DNA of 52,704 nucleotides from Ignavibacteriota bacterium (GCA_022616555.1 JAKEEG010000028.1:1-52704); one strand, 5' to 3'; counted from the first letter of the stretch, positions 7,263 to 16,714 are shown. A program made the numbers and translations. Notes: generated by a model from the sequence alone, not told the origin.

Positions 7263-9662
7263 ATGACACTCTCACACAAGTTGTTTCGCCGGTTGTTGAT
7301 GTTCCTCTCCCCAATGTTGTTCGCAGTACATCTTCAAGCTCAAAACGATGTTATGATGCAGGCGTTCTATTGGAATCTGCCTGTCGATACCGCGAGCAAG
7401 AACGGCTTTTGGTATGACACGCTTGCGGCGAAGATTCCCAGCCTCAAATCCGCAGGGATCACGGGAATCTGGACGCCGCCGCCGAGCAAGGGCAATTGGG
7501 GTATCGAGGATATGGGTTACGGGCTTTTTGACCATTACGACCTCGGAGCCTATAATCAGAAGGGGTCGACGGAAACCCGTTTCGGCTCCAAATCCGAGTT
7601 GCTCAACATGCTTTCGGTTGCGCATAGCACGTCGAATGGCCCCAAGATGGAAGTCTATGCCGATGTCATCCTCAACCACATTTACGCCAACGAGTCGCAA
7701 AACGAGAACAATCCCGCGGTCAAGGAGTATGTATTCGACGAGGCATATCGTAACGGTAATCAATATGTACCGTATCCAACGAACGAGGTCTATTGGAGGC
7801 TACCCAATGCCGGCTCGGGCGATTATTACATCCAGATCAAAGGGTACAACCTTGATTGGGGTGCGAGCTATACTCAACGAGGGTACGACCTATACATCAA
7901 CTGGACGGGTGCCAATCCCGATGCGACGGTGTATTGGGAATCAGAACCGAACAACGGCAGCGGTCAGTGGAATAGCTTTCCGGGTACGGGTAAGACGATT
8001 CGGGGTCACATGCAGTCTTCTTCGGACATCGACGAATTCAAATTCACGCTATCTTCATCAGCAACAGTAGAAATACGGTTAATTGCACGCAAAGAAGGAA
8101 CGAACAGTCAGGGCCAATGGGAGTGGCAGTGGGCAGATCAGACGAACGGGTACTATCCTGCGGCGATTTGGAACAATGGGAGCAATCTCGCAAATAGCTT
8201 GTTACAGGCCCGGACGTCAACTGGCATTTCCTACGTAAACCACACGGGGAGCGGTGAAGCGAATCACTCTTGGACGTACACGGATTTCCATCCCGTCGAT
8301 AGCGCGGATTGGCTCGGCGATGAGGGCTACCAAGACGAAATAGTTACAAACACGAGATGGTTCGGGAACGATCTCAACACGTTTAGTTCCACAGTCCAGA
8401 ACAGACTGATTGCGTGGGGACAGTGGTTGTCATCGAACAACGTTGGATTCGACGGCTATCGCCTTGATTTCGTGAGGGGATTTCAGGAAGAAATGGTTTC
8501 GAAATGGGCCTGCAATCTCCCGAGAAAAGGGGATGGCAGTCAGCCGTTTATCGTTGGAGAGTACTGGACCTCGTATAAATATCGGCTTAAGAACTGGGTC
8601 AATGATACGTGGGATGATTACACGTTTAACGGGTACCGGGCCGACGTTGATGTGTTCGATTTCCCGCTGAGGATGGATTTGGCGAACATGGCGAATTGGA
8701 ATGGCGGCGATTATAATATGGCGTGGTTGAATCATTCTGGCATGGTGCGGGATAACGGAGGTAATTCGCTCTCCGGCACGTCAATTGTCACTTTTATCGA
8801 TAACCACGATACCGGGAAGGAAAGCGATAAGTGGCTGTGGCGGGATTGGGATATGGCGTATGCATATATCCTGTTTGCCGAGGGAAGGCCGTGTATTTTC
8901 TATCCACATTATTATGGGGTAACGCAAGTCGATAACCACAATCCATCGACAACGGTGACGGCTCCGAGCAGCCTGCAAACCGATATCAATAAGCTGATTC
9001 ACGCTCGGAAGGAGTACCTTGGTGGAGGAATGGTTGTGTTGAGTGAGGTTGGGAATCCTTGGCCTTCGGGCGACACGTGGAATGTGTATGTCGCACGCAG
9101 GCAAGGCAACGGCACGAAATCCGGCGGTATTCTCGTGCTCAACAATCATGAATCATCGACCAAGAGTCTGTGGGTTGACAGCTCACCCACCGGGTATTCG
9201 AGTTGGGCGAACCAAACACTCGTCAATGCGTTGAACCCTTCGGATACGACGATAGTGCAATCGGATGGCAGAGTGAATGTTTGGGCGCCTGCCAGAGGTT
9301 CTTCTATCTGGGTGAAAGCGAGCGAATATGTTGCATATTCGCCCAGCCTTGCAAGTGATAATGAGGCGGAGGCAGAGCTAGGTTCTGAAGATACCCCGCG
9401 GGAATTTGAGCTAAAGCCGAATTATCCCAACCCGTTTAATCCTTCAACGATGATTACGTTTAGCGTTCCCAAGAATGGACATGTTTCGCTCACCGTGTTT
9501 GACCCGCTGGGGCGCGAAGTAGCTCAGTTGTTGAATGAGTATAAGGTAAGCGGTACGTATCAAGTTGAGTTTAGCGCAGGCACGTTACCGAGTGGGGTGT
9601 ATTTCTACAGGCTGAATGCGGGAGGGAGAAGTTCGATTCAAAAGATGCTGGTCCTGAAGTAA
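7263..9662 (+). CDS. Secreted GH13 alpha-amylase with T9SS sorting domain
   Basis: 799 residues. A signal peptide ends LQA|QND. The GH13 barrel shows the triad Asp402 (GYRLDFVRGF), Glu433 (IVGEYW) and Asp516 (IDNHDTG), so it should hydrolyse alpha-1,4-glucans. Between beta-3 (VYADVILNH, about residue 135) and SWTYTDFHP (about 340) lies an unusually long B-domain insertion of roughly 200 residues. Residues from about 712 form a type A T9SS C-terminal domain beginning NYPNPFNPST and ending KMLVLK, so the enzyme is exported through the outer membrane and probably retained on the surface or released. A strong Shine-Dalgarno (GAGGAGGT) precedes the ATG. Control is by the promoter and operator at 7172-7216. 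Confidence 0.95.
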   Translation: MTLSHKLFRRLLMFLSPMLFAVHLQAQNDVMMQAFYWNLPVDTASKNGFWYDTLAAKIPSLKSAGITGIWTPPPSKGNWGIEDMGYGLFDHYDLGAYNQKGSTETRFGSKSELLNMLSVAHSTSNGPKMEVYADVILNHIYANESQNENNPAVKEYVFDEAYRNGNQYVPYPTNEVYWRLPNAGSGDYYIQIKGYNLDWGASYTQRGYDLYINWTGANPDATVYWESEPNNGSGQWNSFPGTGKTIRGHMQSSSDIDEFKFTLSSSATVEIRLIARKEGTNSQGQWEWQWADQTNGYYPAAIWNNGSNLANSLLQARTSTGISYVNHTGSGEANHSWTYTDFHPVDSADWLGDEGYQDEIVTNTRWFGNDLNTFSSTVQNRLIAWGQWLSSNNVGFDGYRLDFVRGFQEEMVSKWACNLPRKGDGSQPFIVGEYWTSYKYRLKNWVNDTWDDYTFNGYRADVDVFDFPLRMDLANMANWNGGDYNMAWLNHSGMVRDNGGNSLSGTSIVTFIDNHDTGKESDKWLWRDWDMAYAYILFAEGRPCIFYPHYYGVTQVDNHNPSTTVTAPSSLQTDINKLIHARKEYLGGGMVVLSEVGNPWPSGDTWNVYVARRQGNGTKSGGILVLNNHESSTKSLWVDSSPTGYSSWANQTLVNALNPSDTTIVQSDGRVNVWAPARGSSIWVKASEYVAYSPSLASDNEAEAELGSEDTPREFELKPNYPNPFNPSTMITFSVPKNGHVSLTVFDPLGREVAQLLNEYKVSGTYQVEFSAGTLPSGVYFYRLNAGGRSSIQKMLVLK

Positions 9663-9685
9663 CCGGCTCGAGCGATAAATCTCAA

Positions 9686-9730
9686 GCGAAGCCCTCGGAA
9701 GTATGCCGAGGGCTTCGCCGTTTCTTTTCA
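9686..9730 (+). terminator. Rho-independent terminator after the amylase gene
   Basis: A perfect 13-bp stem, GCGAAGCCCTCGG (9686-9698) with 9706-9718, and a 7-base loop, followed by a T-rich tract. Confidence 0.85.
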
Positions 9731-9755
9731 CAAGACTATTTTGTATGTTGACACT

Positions 9756-10172
9756 ATGGATGAGCGATTTCACCAAGGAATCCGTGAGTTTAACGAGCGG
9801 AGATTTTTCGAGGCGCATGATGTGTTGGAGGATTTCTGGCATGAATATCGCGAAACCGACCGGACGTTTCTCCAGGGTCTTATCCAAGTGGCTGTGGGAT
9901 TCTATCACTTCGAGAATGGCAATTACAAAGGTTCCCGCAGTCAGTTTTCCAAGGGGATTGCGAAATTGCAGGACTATCTCCCAGACCATCACGGCATTGA
10001 GACCGAACGGTTTCTCGCAAATGTCCGTCACTGGTTGAGCGTTATCGAACGACTGGAGCAAGGGGAGACAGTGCCTTTCAATAGCGATGCAATCCCCAGC
10101 ATCGAGTATCTTCCGAATACTATTCCAGAAAGCATCAATGAAGATCGGTCCTTACGAAATTCACACACTTGA
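9756..10172 (+). CDS. DUF309 domain protein
   Basis: 138 residues from the ATG at 9756. It matches DUF309: the helical motif FNERRFFEAHDVLEDFWHEY near the N-terminus, then LQGLIQVAVGFYHFENGNYKGS. No biochemical function is established for the family. An in-frame ATG at 9741 would add five residues but overlaps a TATGTT that could be a -10 element, so 9756 is preferred. The next gene starts inside its 3' end (35-base overlap), implying translational coupling. Confidence 0.8.
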   Translation: MDERFHQGIREFNERRFFEAHDVLEDFWHEYRETDRTFLQGLIQVAVGFYHFENGNYKGSRSQFSKGIAKLQDYLPDHHGIETERFLANVRHWLSVIERLEQGETVPFNSDAIPSIEYLPNTIPESINEDRSLRNSHT

Positions 10173-10983
10173 AACAGGCAGGTTCGCGCTTGACGGTGGT
10201 GCAATGTTCGGCATTGTTCCATTCGTATTTTGGAGCAAGACGAATCCGCCCGACGACCGCCGCCGCATTAATTTAGCTGCGCGGTGTTTGCTTATCCGTG
10301 GTAACGGGAAAATCATCCTGGTGGATGACGGGAACGGTGATAAATGGAACGATAAGCTAAAGGACATTTATCGGCTCGATACATCGCAGCAGGATATTGT
10401 ACGCTCACTGAAGAAGCATGGCTTGACACCGGATGATGTGACTGATGTGATTCTGACGCACCTGCATTTTGACCACGCGGGCGGCTCGACAGTCCGCATG
10501 AACAGCGAAGTTGTACCGACGTTCAAGAATGCGAAATACTATGTGCAGAAAAAGCACTGGGAGCTTTCGCAGAACCCGACGGAAAAAGACCGCGGCAGTT
10601 TTATGCGGGATGATTATATGCCATTGAAGGAACATGGCGTGCTTGAGCTTGTTGATGGTGAGTTTGAGATTTTTCCGGGTATTGAGATGCTTGTTTGCAA
10701 CGGACATACTGCCGCTCAGCAATTGCCGAAGATTTCCGACGGCAAGACCTCACTGCTCTTTTGTTGCGATTTGTTTCCCACTGTTTCGCATTTACCGTAT
10801 CCTTATGTGATGGCGTATGATGTTCGGCCGCTCGTTACGATCGAAGAGAAGAAGAAAGTGCTTGGAAGGGCGTACGAGGAAAAGTGGGTATTGTTCTTTG
10901 AGCACGACCCTGCGACTGAAGCTGTTACCGTTAAACCCAGTGAAAAAGGCTTTGTGATTGACCAGAAAATGGCGATAGGATAG
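10138..10983 (+). CDS. MBL-fold metallo-hydrolase
   Basis: 281 residues. The metallo-beta-lactamase signature LTHLHFDHAGG gives the HxHxDH zinc site; further ligands are in the VCNGHTAAQQ and FEHDPA segments, and FCCDLFP supplies the bridging Asp. Such proteins hydrolyse varied esters, lactones or thioesters, so the substrate is unknown. The start MKIGPYEIHTLETGRF at 10138 is chosen over an upstream in-frame ATG at 10087 because homologues begin at this strand; it overlaps the DUF309 gene by 35 bases. No signal peptide, hence cytoplasmic. Confidence 0.88.
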   Translation: MKIGPYEIHTLETGRFALDGGAMFGIVPFVFWSKTNPPDDRRRINLAARCLLIRGNGKIILVDDGNGDKWNDKLKDIYRLDTSQQDIVRSLKKHGLTPDDVTDVILTHLHFDHAGGSTVRMNSEVVPTFKNAKYYVQKKHWELSQNPTEKDRGSFMRDDYMPLKEHGVLELVDGEFEIFPGIEMLVCNGHTAAQQLPKISDGKTSLLFCCDLFPTVSHLPYPYVMAYDVRPLVTIEEKKKVLGRAYEEKWVLFFEHDPATEAVTVKPSEKGFVIDQKMAIG

Positions 10984-11017
10984 CGGAATTCCGGGAACTC
11001 GGTTTTGTTCTATAACT

Positions 11018-11332
11018 ATGGACGGGTACGTTAAAATAGCGCGGAAAGACCAGCTAAAATCCTCATCCGGAGTTTCCGTAAATGTGGAAGGGGAGGAGGT
11101 TGCTGTATTCCAAATTGATGGAGATATATTGGCGGTTCGGAATACTTGTCCACACCAACACTTTCAGTTGTTGCATCAAGGGGAGCTGGATGGCCATGCG
11201 GTGACTTGTCCCATGCATGGATGGAAATTTGACTTGCAAACTGGGAGGGGAATTGCCAATAGCGGAAATTTGAGAACATACGCAGTGAAGGTGATAGGAG
11301 ACGATGTTTGGGTTGAGCGCCCGGAGGAGTGA
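11018..11332 (+). CDS. Rieske [2Fe-2S] ferredoxin-like protein
   Basis: 104 residues of the NirD/biphenyl-dioxygenase-ferredoxin type. The cluster ligands are Cys44 and His46 (CPHQH) and Cys64 and His67 (CPMHGW). It is a small soluble electron carrier; the partner is not obvious. The stop codon is one base before the queG start, whose Shine-Dalgarno (GGAGGAG) lies in the last codons of this gene, so the two are cotranscribed. Confidence 0.9.
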   Translation: MDGYVKIARKDQLKSSSGVSVNVEGEEVAVFQIDGDILAVRNTCPHQHFQLLHQGELDGHAVTCPMHGWKFDLQTGRGIANSGNLRTYAVKVIGDDVWVERPEE

Positions 11333-11333
11333 G

Positions 11334-12272
11334 ATGGAGACACTCACGCAGAGAATAAAATCACACGCGCTGGAACTTGGCTTTGCCAAGATAGGTATTG
11401 CGCGTGCTGATGCACTGACGGATGAAGCAAAGCATCTGCGAGAGTGGCTGGGTCGTGGCTATCAGGGTACAATGGAGTGGATGGAGAGGAATTTCGAGAA
11501 GCGCACAGACCCGTGCAACATCGTGCCGAATGCCAAGTCGGTCCTTTGCGTGGCGATGAATTATTACACAGACACTCAGCACCCTGTTGACCCGTCTGTC
11601 GGACGAATTTCGCGTTATGCGTGGGGGGACGATTACCATATTATTGTGACGAATCGGCTGAATGAGTTATTCGAGTATGTAAAAGAAATTGCTCCGAACG
11701 TGAACGGCAAGCTGTACGTCGATACGGGTCCAATAATAGACAAAGCCTGGGCAGCTCGTGCCGGTATCGGGTGGCAGGGAAAACATACGAACGTCATCAC
11801 GAAAGAATACGGCTCGTGGGTGTTTCTCGGAGAGATCATTCTTGATGCAGAGTTGGAGTACGACGAGCCCATAGCGGATTTCTGCGGGAGTTGCACAGCA
11901 TGCCTCGACGCGTGTCCGACTGGAGCAATCATTGAACCGTACGTGCTTGATTCGACGAAATGCATCTCGTATCTCACCATCGAGCATCGTGGTGAGATTG
12001 ACGACAAGTTAAAGCCGCATTTTGAGAACTGGGTGTATGGTTGCGATATTTGCCAGGACGTCTGTCCGTGGAATAAATTTCAACAAATGACGAACGAGGA
12101 GACGTTTCAACCACGGGAGTTAAACATTGCGCCAAAACTCTCAGAGCTTGTGGAGATCACACAAGAAGAATTTACGGAGCGATTCCGAAAGAGCCCGATC
12201 AAACGTACGAAGCGCGAAGGATTAGCCCGCAATGCAAAGGCGGTATTGGCTGGACAAGAAGCAACGGCGTGA
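11334..12272 (+). CDS. queG: Epoxyqueuosine reductase QueG
   Basis: 312 residues. It performs the last step of queuosine synthesis in tRNA, reducing epoxyqueuosine with a corrinoid and two 4Fe-4S clusters. The ligands are visible in CGSCTACLDACPTGA and GCDICQDVCPWN; the N-terminal half carries the cobalamin-binding region (AARAGIGWQGKHTN). The start at 11334 (METLTQRIK) is supported by GGAGGAG just upstream; an ATG at 11304 would overlap the Rieske gene. Archaeal-type QueH is not needed when QueG is present. Confidence 0.95.
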   Translation: METLTQRIKSHALELGFAKIGIARADALTDEAKHLREWLGRGYQGTMEWMERNFEKRTDPCNIVPNAKSVLCVAMNYYTDTQHPVDPSVGRISRYAWGDDYHIIVTNRLNELFEYVKEIAPNVNGKLYVDTGPIIDKAWAARAGIGWQGKHTNVITKEYGSWVFLGEIILDAELEYDEPIADFCGSCTACLDACPTGAIIEPYVLDSTKCISYLTIEHRGEIDDKLKPHFENWVYGCDICQDVCPWNKFQQMTNEETFQPRELNIAPKLSELVEITQEEFTERFRKSPIKRTKREGLARNAKAVLAGQEATA

Positions 12273-12362
12273 TACTGGATGTGGGATATGCGAAGATAAA
12301 GATGTTTTGCTTTGTCAAACGATGAACTATTCACGATTAACCATTAACAGTTTTTAACGACC

Positions 12363-13322
12363 ATGTCAGAGAACAATCATCATAAAGTCATTATAATTGG
12401 CTCAGGACCTGCGGGTCTTACAGCTGCACTCTATACCGCAAGAGCTAATCTAAGCCCCATCGTTTTTGAAGGCAACCAGCCGGGTGGACAGTTGACGATC
12501 ACCACAGAAGTTGAAAATTATCCCGGTTTTCCCGAAGGCGTTATGGGGCCGGAAATGATGGAGCTTTTCCGCAAGCAAGCGCAGAAATTTGGAGCGCAAT
12601 GCTTTTACAAAGAAGTGACGGAAGTTGATTTTTCAAAGCGCCCGTTTAAAGTTGTAGCGAATAACGAAACGTACTATGGAAATTCTGTTATCGTTGCGAC
12701 CGGAGCGTCCGCGAAGCTGCTGAACTTGCCTTCGGAAGCGGAATATATGGGGTATGGTGTCTCCGCATGCGCAACGTGCGATGGGTTCTTTTTCAAGAAC
12801 CAGCACGTTGTTGTGATTGGGGGAGGTGATACAGCGATGGAAGAAGCAACGTATCTCACCAAGTTCGCGTCGAAGGTTACCATAGTGCACCGCCGGAATG
12901 AGCTCCGGGCGTCCAAAATCATGCAGGAACGTGCACGCAAGAATCCGAAGATCGAGTTCATATTCGATTCAGTTGTAGAAGAGGTTTTGGGCAAAAATGA
13001 AGGTGGAAAGAAATCGGTAACGGGCGTCCGGTTGAAGAATGTTAAAACTGGAAAGGTCAGCGACTTGGCCTGTGACGGCTTCTTCTTAGCCATCGGTCAC
13101 CAGCCGAACACGAAGATTTTCGAGGGGAAATTAGAGATGGATTCCGTCGGTTATTTACTGACGAAACCTCATAGTACTGCAACGAACGTGCCGGGAGTGT
13201 TTGCGGCTGGTGATGTGGCGGACGCTGTCTATCGTCAAGCAGTGAGTGCAGCAGGTACAGGCTGTATGGCTGCGATCGATGCTGAGCGTTTTCTTGCACA
13301 CCAAGGCGATGGACAAGATTAG
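12363..13322 (+). CDS. trxB: Thioredoxin-disulfide reductase
   Basis: 319 residues, typical low-molecular-weight TrxB. The FAD motif GSGPAGL is near the N-terminus, the redox pair Cys136-x-x-Cys139 is in [16 protein letters not shown] is the NADPH motif, and [10 protein letters not shown] is the C-terminal FAD signature. It passes electrons from NADPH to thioredoxin in the cytosol. The gene is monocistronic by spacing. Confidence 0.96.
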   Translation: MSENNHHKVIIIGSGPAGLTAALYTARANLSPIVFEGNQPGGQLTITTEVENYPGFPEGVMGPEMMELFRKQAQKFGAQCFYKEVTEVDFSKRPFKVVANNETYYGNSVIVATGASAKLLNLPSEAEYMGYGVSACATCDGFFFKNQHVVVIGGGDTAMEEATYLTKFASKVTIVHRRNELRASKIMQERARKNPKIEFIFDSVVEEVLGKNEGGKKSVTGVRLKNVKTGKVSDLACDGFFLAIGHQPNTKIFEGKLEMDSVGYLLTKPHSTATNVPGVFAAGDVADAVYRQAVSAAGTGCMAAIDAERFLAHQGDGQD

Positions 13323-13415
13323 AAGCCCTCTGTACGCTTGTTTACTCCTCAAGTTTAAAGAAGGTGACGATTCGCATCCAACCTTCCCTAATCTGCTATC
13401 GCACCCCGTATCTTG

Positions 13416-13444
13416 TTGACTTTCGAGCATCGGTTTCGTATAAT
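13416..13444 (+). promoter_or_regulatory. Promoter upstream of sppA
   Basis: TTGACT at 13416-13421, 17 bases, perfect TATAAT at 13439-13444. The leader to the sppA ATG would be about 56 bases. Confidence 0.8.
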
Positions 13445-13506
13445 TCAATGCCTTGTAATGAGTTACGGGTATTCTCTCCCCAGTCAGAAAGAAAGCCTCA
13501 GGACGA

Positions 13507-14409
13507 ATGTCAACTTCAACAAAATGGATCATCGGTATCGCCGTCGTTGTGCTATTCTTTTTTGGGATCTTCTCCCTGGTGATGCTCAGTTGGCTGTTCT
13601 CCAAACCCTACGACGATTCACTCTCAACCTCAGGCCAAAAAGTCGCCGTTGTCGAACTGAATGATATTATTTATTCATCGGAAGACATTGTCCGGCAATT
13701 CAAGAAGTATCGCGAGAACAGGTCTGTGAAAGCGATTGTCTTCCGTGTCAACTCACCGGGCGGCGGCGTTGCGGCGAGTCAGGAAATTTTCGAAGAGGTG
13801 AAAAAAACGCGCGACAGTAATACGCCTGTTGTCGTTTCGATGGGAGAAGTGGCGGCGAGCGGCGGATATTATGTATCAATCGGTGCGGATAGAATTGTCG
13901 CTAACCCCGGCACACTGACCGGAAGTATCGGCGTGATTATTCAGTACCTCGAAGTTGATGAATTGATGAAAAAAATCGGTATTGAGGCGCAGACGTTCAA
14001 GAGCGGGCGGTTGAAGGATATCGGCTCGCCGTTTCGTAAATCCACCGAGGATGAAAGAAAATTCTTCGACCAGCTTATTCAGAACGTGTACGAGCAGTTC
14101 GTAGACGATGTGATTGCGGAACGAGAGCTTGATAGGAATATCGTACTGCGTTATGCTGATGGACGCGTCTTCACAGGCGCACAAGCTTTGGAATACGGTT
14201 TCGTGGATACCTTAGGAACGTTTGAAGACGCCATTGCCATTGCTGCAGAAATGGGGGGAATCGATGGTGAGCCAAAGGTGATCAAAGAGTATCGCACCCA
14301 GACCTTCTTCGAGCGGCTCATGGGCGAGGACCTATCGGAAATCGCTTCCCTCAAAAAAGAAGTATTGAATCAGCCCATCATCCAGTACCGGTTGCACATC
14401 CCTTTTTAA
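13507..14409 (+). CDS. sppA: Signal peptide peptidase SppA (S49)
   Basis: 300 residues, the short single-domain form of the S49 family, which degrades leftover signal peptides in the membrane. One transmembrane helix spans about residues 7-29. The catalytic Ser lies in GEVAASGGYYVS and the catalytic Lys in SGRLKDIGSPF; VNSPGGGV forms the oxyanion region. The HU gene follows 17 bases later. Confidence 0.93.
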   Translation: MSTSTKWIIGIAVVVLFFFGIFSLVMLSWLFSKPYDDSLSTSGQKVAVVELNDIIYSSEDIVRQFKKYRENRSVKAIVFRVNSPGGGVAASQEIFEEVKKTRDSNTPVVVSMGEVAASGGYYVSIGADRIVANPGTLTGSIGVIIQYLEVDELMKKIGIEAQTFKSGRLKDIGSPFRKSTEDERKFFDQLIQNVYEQFVDDVIAERELDRNIVLRYADGRVFTGAQALEYGFVDTLGTFEDAIAIAAEMGGIDGEPKVIKEYRTQTFFERLMGEDLSEIASLKKEVLNQPIIQYRLHIPF

Positions 14410-14426
14410 CAACATCAGGAGGTCAC

Positions 14427-14726
14427 TTGACTAAAGCCGACATCGTAGATAAGATTGCGTCAGCCACGGGGTTAACGAAGGTGGAAACGGAAGCGGTGGT
14501 GGATGGCTTTCTCACAACAGTGATCGATGCGTTGAAGGAGGGAAATAATATTGAGATTCGCGGGTTTGGTAGCTTTAAAGTGAAAAAGCGGAAGGGGCGA
14601 GTTGCGCGCAACCCACGAACTGGTGAGCAAGTGATGGTGTCTGAGCATTTTGTCCCGGTATTTAAAGTTTCGAAAGAGCTTAAGCACACTGTAGATGCAA
14701 ATCTCAAGAATACACAGCCGAAGTAG
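14427..14726 (+). CDS. HU/IHF-family DNA-binding protein
   Basis: 99 residues of the HU fold, with the DNA-binding arm around GRVARNPRTGEQVMV. It bends and compacts DNA as a dimer. The start is TTG at 14427, supported by AGGAGG at 14417-14422 four bases upstream; there is no in-frame ATG near the family's usual start. HU and IHF subunits cannot be told apart with certainty here. Confidence 0.95.
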   Translation: MTKADIVDKIASATGLTKVETEAVVDGFLTTVIDALKEGNNIEIRGFGSFKVKKRKGRVARNPRTGEQVMVSEHFVPVFKVSKELKHTVDANLKNTQPK

Positions 14727-14744
14727 GTATTGCCAACAAGCGTT

Positions 14745-15617
14745 ATGAAGCCAACGATTTTGTGTGGAGAGTGCGGAAAACCGATTGAGCTGGGGAGTAA
14801 GTTCTGTAATCATTGTGGGAAACCGGTGCAATGGTCGCAGCAAACTCAGGGCGATCAGCTACAATCGAGTACTCTACAGTGTGAGCGCTGTGGAGCCGAA
14901 AACGAAATTACGAGTTCAGTTTGTTGTGCTTGCGGAGAAGTCCTCAATCTACAGCAGCAGAGAACGGGCGCTCAGCGTAAGCAAGACCAGAAGGGGCGCA
15001 AGAAACGCGCGGAACAACCCCTTGTGCTTTCGTGGAAAGTCATTCTTGGCTTTGTCGTATTCATTGCAGTCGGAGTTTTGGGGTTAGAGTTGCTGACGGC
15101 AAAGAAACTGCCGGATGTTCCCCATACGCATGACGACACATCGCTCGAGCCGGCGGCGAACATGCTGGCGCTCCAGGAAATTGAAGATTTAGAGAAGCGC
15201 GTTTCAGATAGTCCAAGTGATATCCCGCTTCGCATCAAACTAGCAAACTTGTTGCATGACGCACGATTCTACGACAAGGCGATCCAGCGCTATAACGAGT
15301 ATCTGAAACTAAAGCCGGATGACGTGGACGCGCGAGTTGACCTCGGGATATGCTATTATGAGATTAACAAAACGACGGACGCGAAGCGTGAGATGTTAAC
15401 GGCGCTCGAGCACAACAAAAAGCATGTGTTAGCACATTTCAACCTCGGCATTGTGCATTTGCGAATCGCACAGGCCGAGATGAAGACAGGGAACACGGAT
15501 CAAGCAAACGAAGCAGTGCTTGAGGCAAACGAGTGGTTCCGGAAGACAATTGCATTAGACCCGAATGGAAGTGCAGGGCAACGCGCTCAGCAGCTTCTTA
15601 CTGAGCATTTTAATTAA
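14745..15617 (+). CDS. Zinc-ribbon, membrane-anchored TPR protein
   Basis: 290 residues. Two zinc ribbons sit at the N-terminus (CGECGK...CNHCGK and CERCGA...CCACGE), then a basic linker, one transmembrane helix (about residues 105-127), and TPR-type helices (about 150-290) including RYNEYLKLKPDDVDARVDLG. The topology suggests a cytoplasmic ribbon and a periplasmic TPR domain, probably a scaffold. The ATG at 14745 is preferred over a TTG at 14730. No specific function is recognised. Confidence 0.8.
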   Translation: MKPTILCGECGKPIELGSKFCNHCGKPVQWSQQTQGDQLQSSTLQCERCGAENEITSSVCCACGEVLNLQQQRTGAQRKQDQKGRKKRAEQPLVLSWKVILGFVVFIAVGVLGLELLTAKKLPDVPHTHDDTSLEPAANMLALQEIEDLEKRVSDSPSDIPLRIKLANLLHDARFYDKAIQRYNEYLKLKPDDVDARVDLGICYYEINKTTDAKREMLTALEHNKKHVLAHFNLGIVHLRIAQAEMKTGNTDQANEAVLEANEWFRKTIALDPNGSAGQRAQQLLTEHFN

Positions 15618-15650
15618 CCCAATTTTCTCACTTACTAACGGAGGAGCTCC

Positions 15651-15746
15651 ATGCCAAGCGGCAAAAAGCGCAAGCGCCACAAGATGGCGACGCATAAGCG
15701 GAAAAAACGGCTGCGGAAGCTGCGCCACAAGAAGAAAATCCGTTAA
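15651..15746 (+). CDS. COX24/AURKAIP1-like small ribosomal protein
   Basis: A 31-residue, extremely basic peptide starting MPSGKKRKRHKMATHKRK and ending HKKKIR. It matches the short AURKAIP1/COX24 family of Bacteroidetes-group bacteria, related to mitochondrial small-subunit protein mS38. GGAGGAG at 15640-15646 is an excellent ribosome-binding site. A hairpin follows the stop. The gene is below most length cut-offs. Confidence 0.88.
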   Translation: MPSGKKRKRHKMATHKRKKRLRKLRHKKKIR

Positions 15747-15765
15747 GCAATCTTTGTTACGCTCT

Positions 15766-15810
15766 CCCGCCAGATACTGATTCTGTGTCTGGCGGGTGTA
15801 TTATGTTGTT
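15766..15810 (+). terminator. Terminator-like hairpin after the COX24-like gene
   Basis: CCCGCCAGA (15766-15774) pairs perfectly with 15788-15796, loop 13 bases, then a T-rich stretch. Confidence 0.65.
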
Positions 15811-15820
15811 TTACCGTTCC

Positions 15821-16714
15821 ATGAAAAGTATAAAAGTACTCGCCAGCATACTGCTTCTTCTCTCTGCGTTATTTGTACTCTCCTCGCCAATGCTTTTTAG
15901 TTGGGGCTATTGGGCGCACAGGGAGATACACCGCCATGCCATTGAAGCACTGCCGGAAGGTCCCAAGGCATTCTTTCAACATCATGCCGATAGTATTGTC
16001 TCTCGATCGATAGAACCGGACGAGCGGCGCTGGGTGGATTCGTTGGAAGCATATTATCATTATATAGATATTGACCGGTACGGCGCCCACCCTTTCAACG
16101 AGCTTCCGCGAGAGTATAACGCGGCGGTCAAAAAATTCGGCAAGGCGTATGTGGATACTACCGGTACGGCACCATGGCGTATTGCAGATTTTACCGCGAA
16201 ACTCTCGGACGCAATGAGGCGCAACGACGCTGAGGCCATCCAGTTGTATGCGTCAAATCTGGGGCACTACGTCGCCGATATCAACGTTCCATTGCATACC
16301 GTTGTCAATTATGACGGACAGCTCACCGGACAAAAAGGTATCCATAGCCGTTGGGAGTCGCACTTGCCTTCGAGGTACGGCAAAACCTATAAGTTGGGAG
16401 CAAAAAATCCAGAGTATATCAAGAATCCACTTACTACTGCGTTTGATATTATTTTAGAAAGTTATCAGTCGGCAGATAAGCTTTTAGCGTTGGATCTTGA
16501 AACACAAAAAGAAATTCCCAAGGAAAAGCTCTACACATATATTATACGCGATAGTGTTCAAGTTCGTGTTTTCAGCGACGAATACTACGAGCGCTACCAG
16601 AACAAATTAGGCAGTATGGTAGAGGAGCGTATGAATCGGTCAATTCACTGGGTGGCGAGTTACTGGTATACCGCTTGGGTAGATGCGGGGAAGCCGAAAC
16701 TTACTATGAAGTAG
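15821..16714 (+). CDS. S1/P1 nuclease or zinc phospholipase C-like secreted enzyme
   Basis: 297 residues with a signal peptide ending LFS|WGYWAH. Members of this trinuclear-zinc fold use the amino group of the mature N-terminal Trp as a ligand, which fits cleavage just before WGYW. Further ligands are in YYHYIDIDRYG, the HYVADINVPLHT motif and HSRWE. It would cleave phosphodiesters (single-stranded nucleic acid or phospholipid) in the periplasm or outside the cell; the substrate is not resolved. The ATG at 15821 (MKSIKVL) gives a normal signal peptide; the in-frame ATG at 15803 and GTG at 15785 are less likely, the latter lying inside the terminator stem. Confidence 0.8.
   Translation: MKSIKVLASILLLLSALFVLSSPMLFSWGYWAHREIHRHAIEALPEGPKAFFQHHADSIVSRSIEPDERRWVDSLEAYYHYIDIDRYGAHPFNELPREYNAAVKKFGKAYVDTTGTAPWRIADFTAKLSDAMRRNDAEAIQLYASNLGHYVADINVPLHTVVNYDGQLTGQKGIHSRWESHLPSRYGKTYKLGAKNPEYIKNPLTTAFDIILESYQSADKLLALDLETQKEIPKEKLYTYIIRDSVQVRVFSDEYYERYQNKLGSMVEERMNRSIHWVASYWYTAWVDAGKPKLTMK

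Noticed and set aside
12273-12362. Possible small gene or promoter before trxB
   Set aside because: No convincing start site or -35/-10 pair with 17-base spacing; the sequence looks like low-complexity filler.
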